A DNA stretch of 64,000 nt from Georgenia_A wangjunii. GTDB taxonomy: Bacteria > Actinomycetota > Actinomycetes > Actinomycetales > Actinomycetaceae. Below, piece by piece: positions 24,809-36,278 of the stretch. Location of the stretch: the NCBI RefSeq assembly GCF_036421915.1, contig NZ_JAZGOM010000003.1, one strand, 5' to 3'. Under the pieces are notes generated by a model. The model saw only the letters and a list, made by a program, of their open reading frames with translations. It was not told where the DNA came from and did not search any database. The translations under genes and the position numbers were made by a program. Numbering within the stretch: the stretch's first letter is position 1; each line of letters starts with the position of its first letter.

Positions 24809-25699
24809 ATGCACACCCAGTGGGGCGCGGCCACCGACGCCGGCGGGCGCCGGAGGATGAACGAGGACGCGGTGCTCACGCGCCCGCCGGTCTTCGTCGT
24901 CGCCGACGGCATGGGCGGGCACGCGCGCGGGGACATGGCGAGCCGGGCGGTCGTCGCCGAGCTCGAGCGCCTCGCGGACCCCGCGAGCACCGCGCCGCCC
25001 CGCCCCCGCGACGTCGAACGGGCGGTCCTGCGGGCGGCCGAGCGGATCCGCCAGGTCATGGCCGAGGAGACCGCCGGCACCGGCGCGTCCGGCCGCGAGC
25101 GGATGGCCGGGACCACCGTCGCCGGCGCCGTGCTCACCGAGCAGGACGGCGAGGCCTACTGGCTCGTCCTCAACGTCGGTGACTCGCGCGTGTACCGGTG
25201 CACCCAGACGGTGCTCGAGCAGGTCAGCGTCGACCACTCGCTCGTCCAGGAGCTCGTCGACGCGGGGACGATCGACGCCGAGCAGGCGCGCCGCCACCCC
25301 AACCGCAACGTCATCACGCGCGCCGTCGGCACCGGCGCGGATCCCGAGGTCGACTTCTGGATGCTGCGCGCGAACCCGCGCGAGCGGATGCTCGTGTGCA
25401 GCGACGGCCTCGTCGGCGAGCTGAACGAGGCGGAGATCGCCGACGTCGTGCGCGGGGCCCACGACCCCCAGGCCGCCGCCGACGCCCTCGTCGCGCGGGC
25501 CATGGCCGGCGGCGGGGCGAGCGACAACGTCTCCGCCGTCGTCGTCGAGGTGGTCCACGACCGCGGTGGCGTCGAGGAGACCGCACGCACCGGCGCGGCC
25601 GACGACGAGCAGCGCGAGGGCTCGACCCGGCCGCGCGCCGACGCGGTACGGGCAGCCGCCGTGCCCGCCGGCGCGGGCCACGACGAGGGAGCGCGATGA
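24809..25699 (+). CDS. PP2C-family Ser/Thr protein phosphatase
   Basis: Metal-dependent phosphatase, 296 aa. Motifs in order are GRRRMNEDAVL (first metal Asp), VVADGMGGHARGD, the GTT loop, LNVGDSRVYRC, CSDGLVGELN and GGASDNVSAVVVE (last metal Asp). The final ~50 residues are charged and disordered, with no membrane helix, so it should be cytosolic, unlike mycobacterial PstP. It is the first gene of the secretion-like locus and overlaps the FHA gene by 4 bp. The obvious partner is the kinase two genes downstream, whose phosphorylation of FHA partners it would reverse. Confidence 0.93.
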   Translation: MHTQWGAATDAGGRRRMNEDAVLTRPPVFVVADGMGGHARGDMASRAVVAELERLADPASTAPPRPRDVERAVLRAAERIRQVMAEETAGTGASGRERMAGTTVAGAVLTEQDGEAYWLVLNVGDSRVYRCTQTVLEQVSVDHSLVQELVDAGTIDAEQARRHPNRNVITRAVGTGADPEVDFWMLRANPRERMLVCSDGLVGELNEAEIADVVRGAHDPQAAADALVARAMAGGGASDNVSAVVVEVVHDRGGVEETARTGAADDEQREGSTRPRADAVRAAAVPAGAGHDEGAR

Positions 25700-27467
25700 C
25701 CGTGCACGAGTACCGGCCCGGCGGGTGGACCGCCCTCGTGACCGACGGCGCCGTCGCGCTCCTCCACCCCGGCGTCGCGCCAGGGGTGGCGCGCGAGCTC
25801 TGGCAGCTCGCGAGCGACGGCAAGCGCCTCGGGGCGTGGGTCGAGTACCTCGCCGGGCAGGGGATCTCCGCCCTTCCCTCGTTCGCCATGGTCGAGGCGC
25901 ACGCGGAGGGCCTGCGCGTCCTCGTGCGCGGCGACGTCGACGTCCGGGCGGGGGACGTCGCGGTCAACGGGCGCGGCTACACGACGTGGCGCGAGCTCGT
26001 CCTCGACTCCGCCGACCGTGTCGAGCTGAGCGTCGAGGGCGGTGCCGCCGGTGCCGGGGACCTCGCCGGGGCGGCCCCCGGCCCGGACGACGACGCCGCG
26101 TGGCTGCCGGTGCTCGGGGGGATCGTCCGCGCCGGTGCCCTGCGCGTCGCGACCGGGGGTGGGCTCCCGCTGGCGCCGCCCGAGGACGAGGAGGAGGACG
26201 TCGAGCTGACGGTGGCGCGGATGCCGGCGCTGTCCGCCGCCGTCGCGCCCGGGTCCGCGTCCCCCGGACCGGCCGGCTGGGCCCCGGCCGCGCCCGCGGT
26301 GGTGGATGAGCCCGGTGCGCCGGACGCGCCCGCCGCGCAGGCGGGGCCGGAGGCACCCGTGGCCGCGCACGCAGCCGAGCCCACCGACGACGACGCGCCG
26401 CCGGCCGCTGCCGCGGCTCCGCCGCCGGGCACCGCCGCCGACGACCTCCCGGGGAGCGACCCCGGCGAGGACCTGCCGGGCGGGGAGCCCGACGACGACT
26501 ACGACCACCTCCTGTGGTCGACCGAGCAGGTCGTCGCGAGCCGCGACGACGGCTCCGACGCGCCCGCGGCGGTCCCGCCCGGCTCGTCTGCGACCGACCT
26601 CCCGGCACCGGTCGACGCCGCGGCCACCGACCCGGAGACCACGCGCGCCCCCGACCCCGAGGTCACCGACGACGGTGCGCCGTGGGAGTCCTCCGCGCCG
26701 CACCCCGCCCCCGCGGCGGTGCCGCCCGCAGGTGCACCCGCCACGGTCGCACCGCCCGCCGGCACGCCGGTCGGCGACGCCGCGCCGCGCCGCCGGCCCG
26801 GCCTCATCGACTCCGTGCCCGGCCGGTCACGCCCTGCCGGCCAAGCGCCTCCGGCCGCACCGGCAGCCTCGGGCCCGCTCGGTCACCCCGCGCCCTCGCC
26901 GACCTCCTCGGCCCCGCTCGGTCCGCCCTCCCCCTCAGGCCCGCCCGCCCCGGCCGGTCCGCCCGCGCCCGACGCCGTCGCTGCCGCGGACGGCCCCGCC
27001 GAGCCGGACGACCTCGGCGACCACGACGGGCACACGATCCTCACCGCCGACCTGCGCGCGAGCGCGGCGGGCCTCCCGGACGCCGACGCCCCCGCGGAGG
27101 AGCCGCCCCGCCCGCCGGACCCGGAGCTGGAGCTCGTCCTCTCGAGCGGTCCCCGCATCCTCATGGACCGCCCGGTCCTCCTCGGCCGCGCCCCCGAGGC
27201 CTCGCGGTTCGTCGGCTCGGACGCGCCGCGCCTCGTCACCGTGCCCAACCCGAGCCGGGACATCTCCGGCACGCACGTCGAGCTGCGCCCCGCGGGCGGG
27301 CACGTCGTCGTCACGGACATGAACTCGACGAACGGCACCGTCCTCACCCCGCCCGGCCAGCCGGCGTTCCGGCTGCCGCCGGGAAGCGGCGTGCCCGTCG
27401 TCGCGGGGGCCGTCATCGAGCTCGGCGCCGGCATCACGGTCACCGTCGCGCGGGTGGGGGACGACGC

Positions 27468-27471
<4 letters not shown>
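25696..27471 (+). CDS. FHA-domain protein with long Pro/Ala-rich linker
   Basis: Protein of 591 aa in three parts. An N-terminal globular region (~1-175: GGWTALVTDGAVALLHPGV, SFAMVEAHAEGLRVLVRGDV) of unknown fold is followed by ~300 residues of Ala/Pro/Asp-rich linker. The FHA domain (~480-585) has PVLLGRAPEASRFVG, SRDISGTHVELR and TDMNSTNGTVL, the GR, SxxH and NG positions needed for phosphothreonine binding. The N-terminal part resembles regions that precede FHA domains in other actinobacterial secretion loci. It is translationally coupled to the phosphatase and kinase on either side, so it is probably the kinase's substrate or adaptor. Confidence 0.87.
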
Positions 27472-29003
<1,532 letters not shown>

Positions 29004-29013
29004 GAGGACCGGC

Positions 29014-29739
29014 ATGGCTGTCGAGCTCGAGTTCTGCGGGGAGTGGTTCCCCCTCAGCGCGGACGAAGCGTTCTACATCGGTCGGGAGGGCGTCCTCGAG
29101 ATCGACGACAACCCCTACCTCCACCGGCGGTTCCTCAAGATCAGCGCCGAGGACGACTTCTGGTGGATCGCCAACGTCGGGTCCCGCCTGTCCGCCACGC
29201 TCGCCGACGCCGAGGGCAACACGCAGGCCTGGCTCGCGCCCGGGGCGCGGCTGCCCCTCGTCTATGCCCGCACGACGATCCTCTTCACGGCGGGTCCTAC
29301 CACCTACGAGCTCACCCTCGTCAACTCCGACCCGGCGTTCGCCCCGGCCAACCCGGAGCCGACCGCCGTCGGGGACACGACGATCGGGCCGGTCACCCTC
29401 ACGCAGTCCCAGCACCTCCTCGTCCTCGCCCTGGCCGAACCGGTCCTCGCCGGGCGGGGGAGCGCCTCGATCCCCACGTCCGCTCAGGCCGCCCAGCGGC
29501 TCGGCTGGGCCCTGACGAAGTTCAACCGCAAGCTCGACAACGTCTGCGACAAGCTCCACCGCAACGGGGTCCGCGGGCTGCGCGGCGGTCCCCGCCAGCT
29601 CGCCGTCAACCGGCGGGCGCGGCTCGTCGAGCACGCCGTCGCCTCGCGCATGGTGACGCCGGCCCAGCTCGAGGGCCTCGATGCCGAGCGGGCCCGGCAG
29701 GCGGGCACGGCAGATGTGCACGCTGAGCAGGCACGGTAG
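29014..29739 (+). CDS. Divergent FHA domain plus winged-helix-like C-terminus
   Basis: Protein of 241 aa, cytosolic by composition. Residues ~1-110 resemble an FHA domain: AFYIGREGVLEIDDNPYLHRRF corresponds to the GR and SxxH positions (Ser replaced by Pro-Tyr), and WWIANVGSRLSATLAD to the later strands. Residues ~130-235 are helical: LTQSQHLLVLALAEPVL, PTSAQAAQRLGWALTKFNRK and LDNVCDKLHRNGVRGL, like a winged helix-turn-helix. This would be a phospho-responsive regulator, but DNA binding is inference. The ribosome-binding site GAGAGGA is 11 bases after the kinase stop. Similar proteins accompany this locus type in other Micrococcales, to my recollection. Confidence 0.68.
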   Translation: MAVELEFCGEWFPLSADEAFYIGREGVLEIDDNPYLHRRFLKISAEDDFWWIANVGSRLSATLADAEGNTQAWLAPGARLPLVYARTTILFTAGPTTYELTLVNSDPAFAPANPEPTAVGDTTIGPVTLTQSQHLLVLALAEPVLAGRGSASIPTSAQAAQRLGWALTKFNRKLDNVCDKLHRNGVRGLRGGPRQLAVNRRARLVEHAVASRMVTPAQLEGLDAERARQAGTADVHAEQAR

Positions 29740-29950
29740 GGACCACGGTCCCGGCTGCTATATGGTGCGGCGTGCGTGGCTGACGAGGTCGTCATCGGAC
29801 GATCGAGCGACGGCAGCCCCCGGAGCGAGGACCTCGACGGCCGAGTGCGGCTCGAGCAGTGCGACAGGTGTGTGCCGCGAGACAGGTGTGCGTAGCGGCG
29901 GGGTGACCCGCCGGCACGTCCGAGACCATGACCGATGAGGGGCAACGAGG

Positions 29951-32900
29951 GTGCGCATCCGCGGACGGCTGCGCGGCCGGCCAGACGCCGCCGCGCCCAC
30001 GAACGACCCCGCACGGGCCGCAGCAGGAGGTCGCCGTGCGCGCCGTGACGCCGCCACCACCGCGGGGGCCGGGCGCCGCAGCCGCACCGCCAGCGGGCGC
30101 AGCACGCGTGCCCGCCGCGTGCCCCTGACCGGCCCCGAGCGCACCGCCCGCCGCCGCCGCGCCGCCGGGACCGGCGTCGTCACCGTCCTCGCCGGCGGCC
30201 TCATCGCGGCGTCCGTCATGTACGACGGCGTCGCCACGGCCGACGTCGACCTCAACGACGGCGGCGTGTGGGTGACGAGCGCCGAGGAGCTCCAGGTCGG
30301 GCGCCTCAACCACCAGGTCCAGCTCCTCGACGCGGGCCTCACCGCACGCAGCGCCTCCGCCGACGTCCTCCAGGAGGGCTCGACCGTCTTCATCGTCGAC
30401 GACGGCGCGGGTGTCCTCCAGCAGGTCGACGTCGCCGCGGTCGCGACGTCGACGACCGTCACGCTGCCCTCCACCCGCCAGGTCGAGCTCGGCGGAGGGA
30501 CGGTCGCCGTCCTCGACACGGGCGCCGGCCTCCTGCACACGGCCCCGGCCAGCGGGGTGGGCGTGCTCTCCGACGAGTCGGCCGAGCCGGTCGCCGAGCT
30601 CGGCTCGAACGCCGTCATCGCCGTCGGCACCGACGGCACGACGTACGGCCTCGCGCCGCAGACCGCCACGCTCGTGACGATCCCGGCGGACGCCGGCCCC
30701 GACGAGGAGCCGGAGACGGTCGAGCTCGGCGTCGAGCCCGAGGCGCTCGCCGACGCCGAGATCCAGCTCACCGCCGTCGGCGACGAACCGGTCGCCCTCG
30801 TGCGCGACGAGCAGGACCGCGTCACGCTCCTGCGCCCCGGCCACGAGCCGCTCGACCTCGCCGACTCCGGTGCGGATACTTCCGCCGCCCGCCTCCAGGC
30901 CGCCAGCGACGCCAACCGCGAGGTCGTCGTCGCCGCCCGGGACGGCCTCGTGCGCGTCCCGCTCGGACGCGGCGAGCCGACCGTCCAGGCCGTCTCCGTG
31001 CCCGGCGCCCCGGCGCAGCCGGTCGTCGTCTCGGGCTGCACCCACGCCGCGTGGTCGGGGGCGAGCGCGACGTACCAGGCACGGTGCGGCGACGGCGAGG
31101 TCGCCGAGAGCGAGATCGAGAAGCGGATCGCCGAGCCCGACCTGACGTTCCGCGTCAACCGGGACGTCGTCGTCCTCAACGACCTCGTCGCGGGCACCGT
31201 CTGGCTCATCAACGACGCCATGGAGATCGTCGAGAACTGGGAGGACGTCACCCCGCCGCAGAACCCGGACGAGGAGGAGGAGGAGTCCCAGCAGGAGCTG
31301 CGGGACGAGCTCCCCCTCGACCGGGACGCCGAGAACCGCGACCCCATCGCCACCGACGACGAGCTGGGCGTGCGCGCCGCGTCGACGACCATCCTCGAGG
31401 TCCTCGGCAACGACACCGACCCGGACGGCGACCTCCTCACGGTGAGCGCGTTCGACGCCCCGCCGGAGTCGTTCGGCACGGTCAGCCCCATCCTCGGTGG
31501 GCGCGCCCTCCAGATCGCCGTCGCGGACGGCGCCACCGGCTCGGTCGCGATCGGCTACACCGTCAGCGACGGCCGCGGCGGCGAGGCGACGGCGACCGCG
31601 CGGGTCACCGCCGTCCCCGACGACGAGAACCGCGCGCCGGAGCAGCTGCGCCCCATCTCCCTCACGCTCACGCTCGGGACGAGCGGCACCGTCAACGTCC
31701 TCGACGACGTGCGCGACCCCGACGGCGACGAGGTCGTCGTCGTCGCCGCGGAGACCGGCACGGACGACGTCGTGCGCTTCACGCCGGACGGCTCCGTCAC
31801 CTTCGTCGACTCCGGCGTCTCGGCCGGGCGCAAGGACGTCCTCGTCACCGTGACCGACGGCCGCGAGGAGGCCGAGGTCGACGTCGCGGTCGACGTCCGC
31901 CCGGCCGGCCAGCTGCCGCCGGTGCCGGTCTTCGACTTCGTCACGGCCGTCGTCGGGCAGGAGATCGTCGTCGAGCCGATCGCCAACGACACCGACCCCG
32001 GCGGCCAGCCGCTGCGCCTCGCGGACGTCGAGCAGGTCGGGGACGCCCGCGTCATGCCCGACTACGACGCCGGGTCGTTCCGGTTCAGCGCCGACGCCGC
32101 CCGGACGTTCTACCTCACGTACATCGTCGTCAACGACGGCGGGTCGAGCGCGACCGGCCTCGTCCGGATCGACGTGCGCGAGCCGGGCGACACCGCGCCC
32201 ATCGCCGTCCAGGACACCGCGCTCCTGCCCGCCGGCGGCGAGGTGCTCGTCGACGTCCTCGCCAACGACGAGGACCCGAGCGGCCGCGTCCTGTCCGTGC
32301 GCCAGGTCGACGTACCGGCCGAGAGCGGCCTCGTCGTCGCCGTCCTCGAGCACCGGATCCTCAAGATCAGCGCGACCCAGGACCTCACCCGGCCGATGCG
32401 GCTCGGGTACGAGGTCTCGAACGGCGAGCAGAGCGCCGAGGGCGAGGTCGTCGTCATGCCGATCCCCGCCGACTCCCTCGCGCAGCCGCCCGTGGCCCAG
32501 GCCGACATCGCCAACGTCCGTGCCGGCGACTTCGTCACCATCCCCGTCCTGTCCAACGACTCCCACCCGGGCGGCGCCGAGTTCGAGCTCGTCGGCCAGC
32601 TCGTCGAGGAGCCCCAGGCCGGGCACCTCTTCGCCAGCGGCGACACGCTGCGCTTCCGCGCGCCGGAGCAGCCCCAGACGGTCAACGCCGTCTACGAGAT
32701 CGTCGACACGACCGGGCAGCGGGCCTCGGCCCAGGTGACGATCTACGTCCAGGCCGACGACGGCGAGCGCAACGCGCCGCCCCTGCCGCTGCCCGTGGAG
32801 TCGCGCGCCTTCGCCGGCGAGCGCGTGCGGATCCAGATCCCGATGTTCGGCATCGACCCCGACGGCGACTCGGTCCAGCTCCTCGGCGCCGAGATCGCGC

Positions 32901-35900
32901 CGACGAAGGGCCGCATCGTCGAGGTCGGGCCCACATACGTCGACTACGAGGCGTACAGCCGGGCGAGCGGGACCGACGAGTTCACCTACGCCGTCCGCGA
33001 CCGACTCGGCGCGTACGCGAGCGCGACGATCCGGGTCGGCATCGTCGCCCCGCCCGAGCTCAACCGCGCCCCCCAGGCCGTCGACGACGTCGTCCAGGCC
33101 CGGCCCGAGCGCGTCGTCGAGGTCGACGTCCTCGCCAACGACACCGACCCGGACGGCGACCCGCTCTACCTCGACTCCGTCGAGGAGGTCGAGGGGCTGA
33201 CGACCGAGACGATCGACGGCGGGCGCCTCGAGGTCACGACGGCGGCCGCCGGCGAGTACGCCGTCGGCTACGCCGTGAGCGACCAGCGCGGTGGCGACTC
33301 GACGGGCATCCTCACGGTCGCCGTCTCGCCCGACGCCCCGCTCCGTGCGCCCCTCGCCGTCGACGACATGGTCCAGGCCGTCTCGATCGTCGACCGGGAG
33401 CGGGTGAACATCCCGGTCCTCGACAACGACTCCGACCCGGACGGGTCCCGCGAGGCGCTCGTCGTCGAGCTCGTCGGCGCGCCCGAGAACGCGCGGATGA
33501 ACGGCACGGAGGTCCAGGTCGACGTCCAGCCGTTCCGCCAGGTCCTCACGTACTCCGTCACCGACCCCGACGGGCTCACGTCCTTCGCGTTCGTCGACGT
33601 CCCGGGCCTCGAGGACTCCGGACCGGTCCTGCGCACCGACGTCGACCCGATCGTCGTGGCCACCGGCGAGACCCGCGAGATCGAGCTGAGCGACTACGTC
33701 GTGGCGATCACCGGCAAGCCGGTGCGGCTCACCGACGCGAGCATGGTCCGCGCGACGAACTCGGACGGCGCCTCCCCGGTCGTCGGCCCGACGACGCTGA
33801 CGTTCACGTCTGCCCCGACGTACGCCGGGCCCGCCTCGATCACGTTCGAGGTGACCGACGGCGAGAGCGCGGAGGACCCGGCGGGCCTCACCTCGGTCCT
33901 CACGCTCGACATCACGGTCGAGTCGACCGAGAACACGCCGCCGACCTTCGACGGCGCCGCCCTCGAGGTCGTCCCGGGCGAGGACGCGGAGCAGGTCAAC
34001 CTGCGCCAGCTCTCCCAGGATCAGGACACCGGCGACTTCAACCTCCTCACGTACGACCTCGTCAACGTGCCGCCGGGCGTCGAGGCGACCCTCGACGGGC
34101 CGACCCTGACCGTCTCCGCGCCGGCGGACACCCCGCGCGGGACGGTCGCCCGGGTCGAGCTCACCGTCTCCGACTCCAAGGCGGAGCCCGTCCCCGGGCT
34201 CGTCGAGGTGACGGTCGTCGGGAGCAACCGGCGCCTGCCCGTCGTCAACGACGTCGACCTAGGCGAGCTCGAGCAGGGCGAGTCGCGGGGCGTCAACGTG
34301 CTCGAGGGCGCCTTCAACCCGTTCCCGGGCGAGCCGCTGCGCGTCATCGACGCCATCGTGGAGACCGGCCAGGCCCAGGCGAGCACGGACGGCTCGACGG
34401 TGACCCTGGCCGCCGGCGCGGAGCAGGTCGGCCGCGTCTCCGTCCGCTACACCGTCGGCGACGTCACGGACGACCCGCTGCGCTACGTCGAGGGCCGCGT
34501 CACCGCGTCCGTCATCGGCGCGCCGGAGCGCCCGACGCCCCCGCGCGTCGAGGACGTCCGCGACCAGACCGTCGTCCTCACGTGGTCCGCCCCGGCGGAC
34601 AACGGCGCCTCCATCACCGGGTACCGCGTCGAGGCCGCCGGCGTGAGCCAGGAGTGCGCGACGACGACGTGCACGCTCAGCGGGCTGACGAACACGGTCG
34701 AGTACACGTTCACGGTCATCGCGGTCAACAAGGTGGGCGACTCCGAGCCGAGCGGCCCCTCCGCCGTCGCGCGCCCCGACGTCAAGCCCGAGCGCCCGGC
34801 GCCGCCCGTCCTCACGTTCGGCGACGGCGAGCTCAAGGTCGACTGGACGACGCCCGCGACGCGTGGCTCCGCCGTCACCTCCTACGACCTCCAGATCGCG
34901 CCGTCCGCGAGCGGCGGGCAGATCACGGCGACCGGCAACACGCACACATGGACGGGCCTGACGAACGGGCAGTCCTACACCGTGCGCGTGCGGGCGCACA
35001 ACGACGCCCCGGACCCGAGCGAGTGGAGCGAGTGGTCCGCGCCCGAGGTCCCGGCCGGCGTGCCGGACCGCCCGGTGGCCCCGACCGCCCAGCGCGTCGA
35101 CTCGCCCGTCAACGCCCAGATCACGGCCTCGTGGACCCCGCCGTCGAGCAACGGCGACCCCGTCGCCGCGTACGACGTGACGATCTTCCGCAACGGGACG
35201 GTCTTCAAGGCCTTCCAGGTGCCGGGCGGGCAGACCTCCATCACCGAGGACGCCCCCGCCGGCAGCGACTACACCGTCGCCGTCTCCGCGACGAACAAGG
35301 CGGGCACGTCCGAGACGAGCCCGACCTCGTCCCCGGTGCGCACCTTCCTCAAGCCCGACCGCGTGCCGAGCGTCACCGCCACGGCCACGGGCACGAACGG
35401 GCAGGTGACGCTGGCGTTCAGCGCGCCGGCCGACAACGGCGACCCGATCCGCCGGTACGAGGTCCGCACGAGCGGGGGTGGGTGGAGCGCCGTCCCGGCC
35501 AACCGTGTCATCAACGGCCTGAGCAACGGCACGTCGTACACGTTCGAGGTGCGGGCCTGCAACACCTACTGCGGCGACCCCAGCCCCGCGTCCGCGGCAG
35601 CCGTGCCGTACGGCCCGTTCGCGAACGCGACCATGACGGCCGCCGTCACCGGCGGCGAGGGCCGCAACGTCACGTTCGACTGGACCACCCCGCCGGGCAA
35701 CGGCCGCGACATCACGAGCATCCAGCTGCGCATCAACCAGGGGTCCGGCTGGGGCGCGTGGGAGAACGTCGCCGCCTCGGGCACCCGCACCCTCGGCCCG
35801 GAGTGGTCGCGGACGTACTCCGCCGAGGTCCGGGCCCAGCGCGCCGACGGCGAGGTGCGGACGGCGAGCGCCTCGGCGACGACGAGGAACCAGCCGCCGC

Positions 35901-36208
35901 CGCCCCCGCCCCCGGAGCCCAGCGTCACGATGATCAAGGGGGACCCGATCCGCAACCCCCAGTGCACCCACAGCTCGTGCGCCATGCTCGCGATGAGGTA
36001 CGAGAACTTCCCCGGCGGGCGCTACACCGTGACGTTCTCGGCGTCCAACGAGCCCGGCAACGGCTTCTGGCGGGACTACACCGTGTCCCTGTCCGGCTCC
36101 GGCCGGTACCAGAGCACGACCTTCCGCGGGCAGCCGGGGGAGAGGGTCACGGTCTGCGTCACAGGCCCAGGCGTCAACAACAAGTGCGACTCGATCGCGT
36201 CATGGTGA
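29951..36208 (+). CDS. Giant single-pass surface protein with Ig-like and FnIII repeats
   Basis: Protein of 2085 aa. Residues 1-72 are very basic and cytosolic, ~73-92 form one helix (GTGVVTVLAGGLIAASVMY), and the rest should be outside. Residues ~95-440 look like a beta-propeller (repeated short strands, e.g. VFIVDDGAGVLQQVDV). About eleven cadherin/Ig-like repeats follow (~455-1520), many with an NDTDPDGD-type acidic turn that could bind Ca2+. Five FnIII domains (~1525-1975; TWSAPADNGASITGYRV, WTTPPGNGRDI) come next, then a PPPPPP linker and a 100-residue Cys-containing end (four Cys). GTG 29951 follows ACGAGG. There is no LPxTG motif and no second helix. The stacked domains could reach through the cell wall. 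Its exact role is unknown. Confidence 0.85.
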   Translation: MRIRGRLRGRPDAAAPTNDPARAAAGGRRARRDAATTAGAGRRSRTASGRSTRARRVPLTGPERTARRRRAAGTGVVTVLAGGLIAASVMYDGVATADVDLNDGGVWVTSAEELQVGRLNHQVQLLDAGLTARSASADVLQEGSTVFIVDDGAGVLQQVDVAAVATSTTVTLPSTRQVELGGGTVAVLDTGAGLLHTAPASGVGVLSDESAEPVAELGSNAVIAVGTDGTTYGLAPQTATLVTIPADAGPDEEPETVELGVEPEALADAEIQLTAVGDEPVALVRDEQDRVTLLRPGHEPLDLADSGADTSAARLQAASDANREVVVAARDGLVRVPLGRGEPTVQAVSVPGAPAQPVVVSGCTHAAWSGASATYQARCGDGEVAESEIEKRIAEPDLTFRVNRDVVVLNDLVAGTVWLINDAMEIVENWEDVTPPQNPDEEEEESQQELRDELPLDRDAENRDPIATDDELGVRAASTTILEVLGNDTDPDGDLLTVSAFDAPPESFGTVSPILGGRALQIAVADGATGSVAIGYTVSDGRGGEATATARVTAVPDDENRAPEQLRPISLTLTLGTSGTVNVLDDVRDPDGDEVVVVAAETGTDDVVRFTPDGSVTFVDSGVSAGRKDVLVTVTDGREEAEVDVAVDVRPAGQLPPVPVFDFVTAVVGQEIVVEPIANDTDPGGQPLRLADVEQVGDARVMPDYDAGSFRFSADAARTFYLTYIVVNDGGSSATGLVRIDVREPGDTAPIAVQDTALLPAGGEVLVDVLANDEDPSGRVLSVRQVDVPAESGLVVAVLEHRILKISATQDLTRPMRLGYEVSNGEQSAEGEVVVMPIPADSLAQPPVAQADIANVRAGDFVTIPVLSNDSHPGGAEFELVGQLVEEPQAGHLFASGDTLRFRAPEQPQTVNAVYEIVDTTGQRASAQVTIYVQADDGERNAPPLPLPVESRAFAGERVRIQIPMFGIDPDGDSVQLLGAEIAPTKGRIVEVGPTYVDYEAYSRASGTDEFTYAVRDRLGAYASATIRVGIVAPPELNRAPQAVDDVVQARPERVVEVDVLANDTDPDGDPLYLDSVEEVEGLTTETIDGGRLEVTTAAAGEYAVGYAVSDQRGGDSTGILTVAVSPDAPLRAPLAVDDMVQAVSIVDRERVNIPVLDNDSDPDGSREALVVELVGAPENARMNGTEVQVDVQPFRQVLTYSVTDPDGLTSFAFVDVPGLEDSGPVLRTDVDPIVVATGETREIELSDYVVAITGKPVRLTDASMVRATNSDGASPVVGPTTLTFTSAPTYAGPASITFEVTDGESAEDPAGLTSVLTLDITVESTENTPPTFDGAALEVVPGEDAEQVNLRQLSQDQDTGDFNLLTYDLVNVPPGVEATLDGPTLTVSAPADTPRGTVARVELTVSDSKAEPVPGLVEVTVVGSNRRLPVVNDVDLGELEQGESRGVNVLEGAFNPFPGEPLRVIDAIVETGQAQASTDGSTVTLAAGAEQVGRVSVRYTVGDVTDDPLRYVEGRVTASVIGAPERPTPPRVEDVRDQTVVLTWSAPADNGASITGYRVEAAGVSQECATTTCTLSGLTNTVEYTFTVIAVNKVGDSEPSGPSAVARPDVKPERPAPPVLTFGDGELKVDWTTPATRGSAVTSYDLQIAPSASGGQITATGNTHTWTGLTNGQSYTVRVRAHNDAPDPSEWSEWSAPEVPAGVPDRPVAPTAQRVDSPVNAQITASWTPPSSNGDPVAAYDVTIFRNGTVFKAFQVPGGQTSITEDAPAGSDYTVAVSATNKAGTSETSPTSSPVRTFLKPDRVPSVTATATGTNGQVTLAFSAPADNGDPIRRYEVRTSGGGWSAVPANRVINGLSNGTSYTFEVRACNTYCGDPSPASAAAVPYGPFANATMTAAVTGGEGRNVTFDWTTPPGNGRDITSIQLRINQGSGWGAWENVAASGTRTLGPEWSRTYSAEVRAQRADGEVRTASASATTRNQPPPPPPPEPSVTMIKGDPIRNPQCTHSSCAMLAMRYENFPGGRYTVTFSASNEPGNGFWRDYTVSLSGSGRYQSTTFRGQPGERVTVCVTGPGVNNKCDSIASW

Positions 36209-36278
36209 CCGCACTCCCTCCCCTCCCCGACCCGGCACACCCCCGCACGACGACGCCACACCCGCGAAAGAGAGCCGC

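Noticed and set aside
31336..34500. DNA-level repeats in the giant gene suggesting CRISPR or a satellite
   Set aside because: They are coding repeats of the NDTDPDGD-type protein motif at ~290-base intervals, with diverged sequence between.
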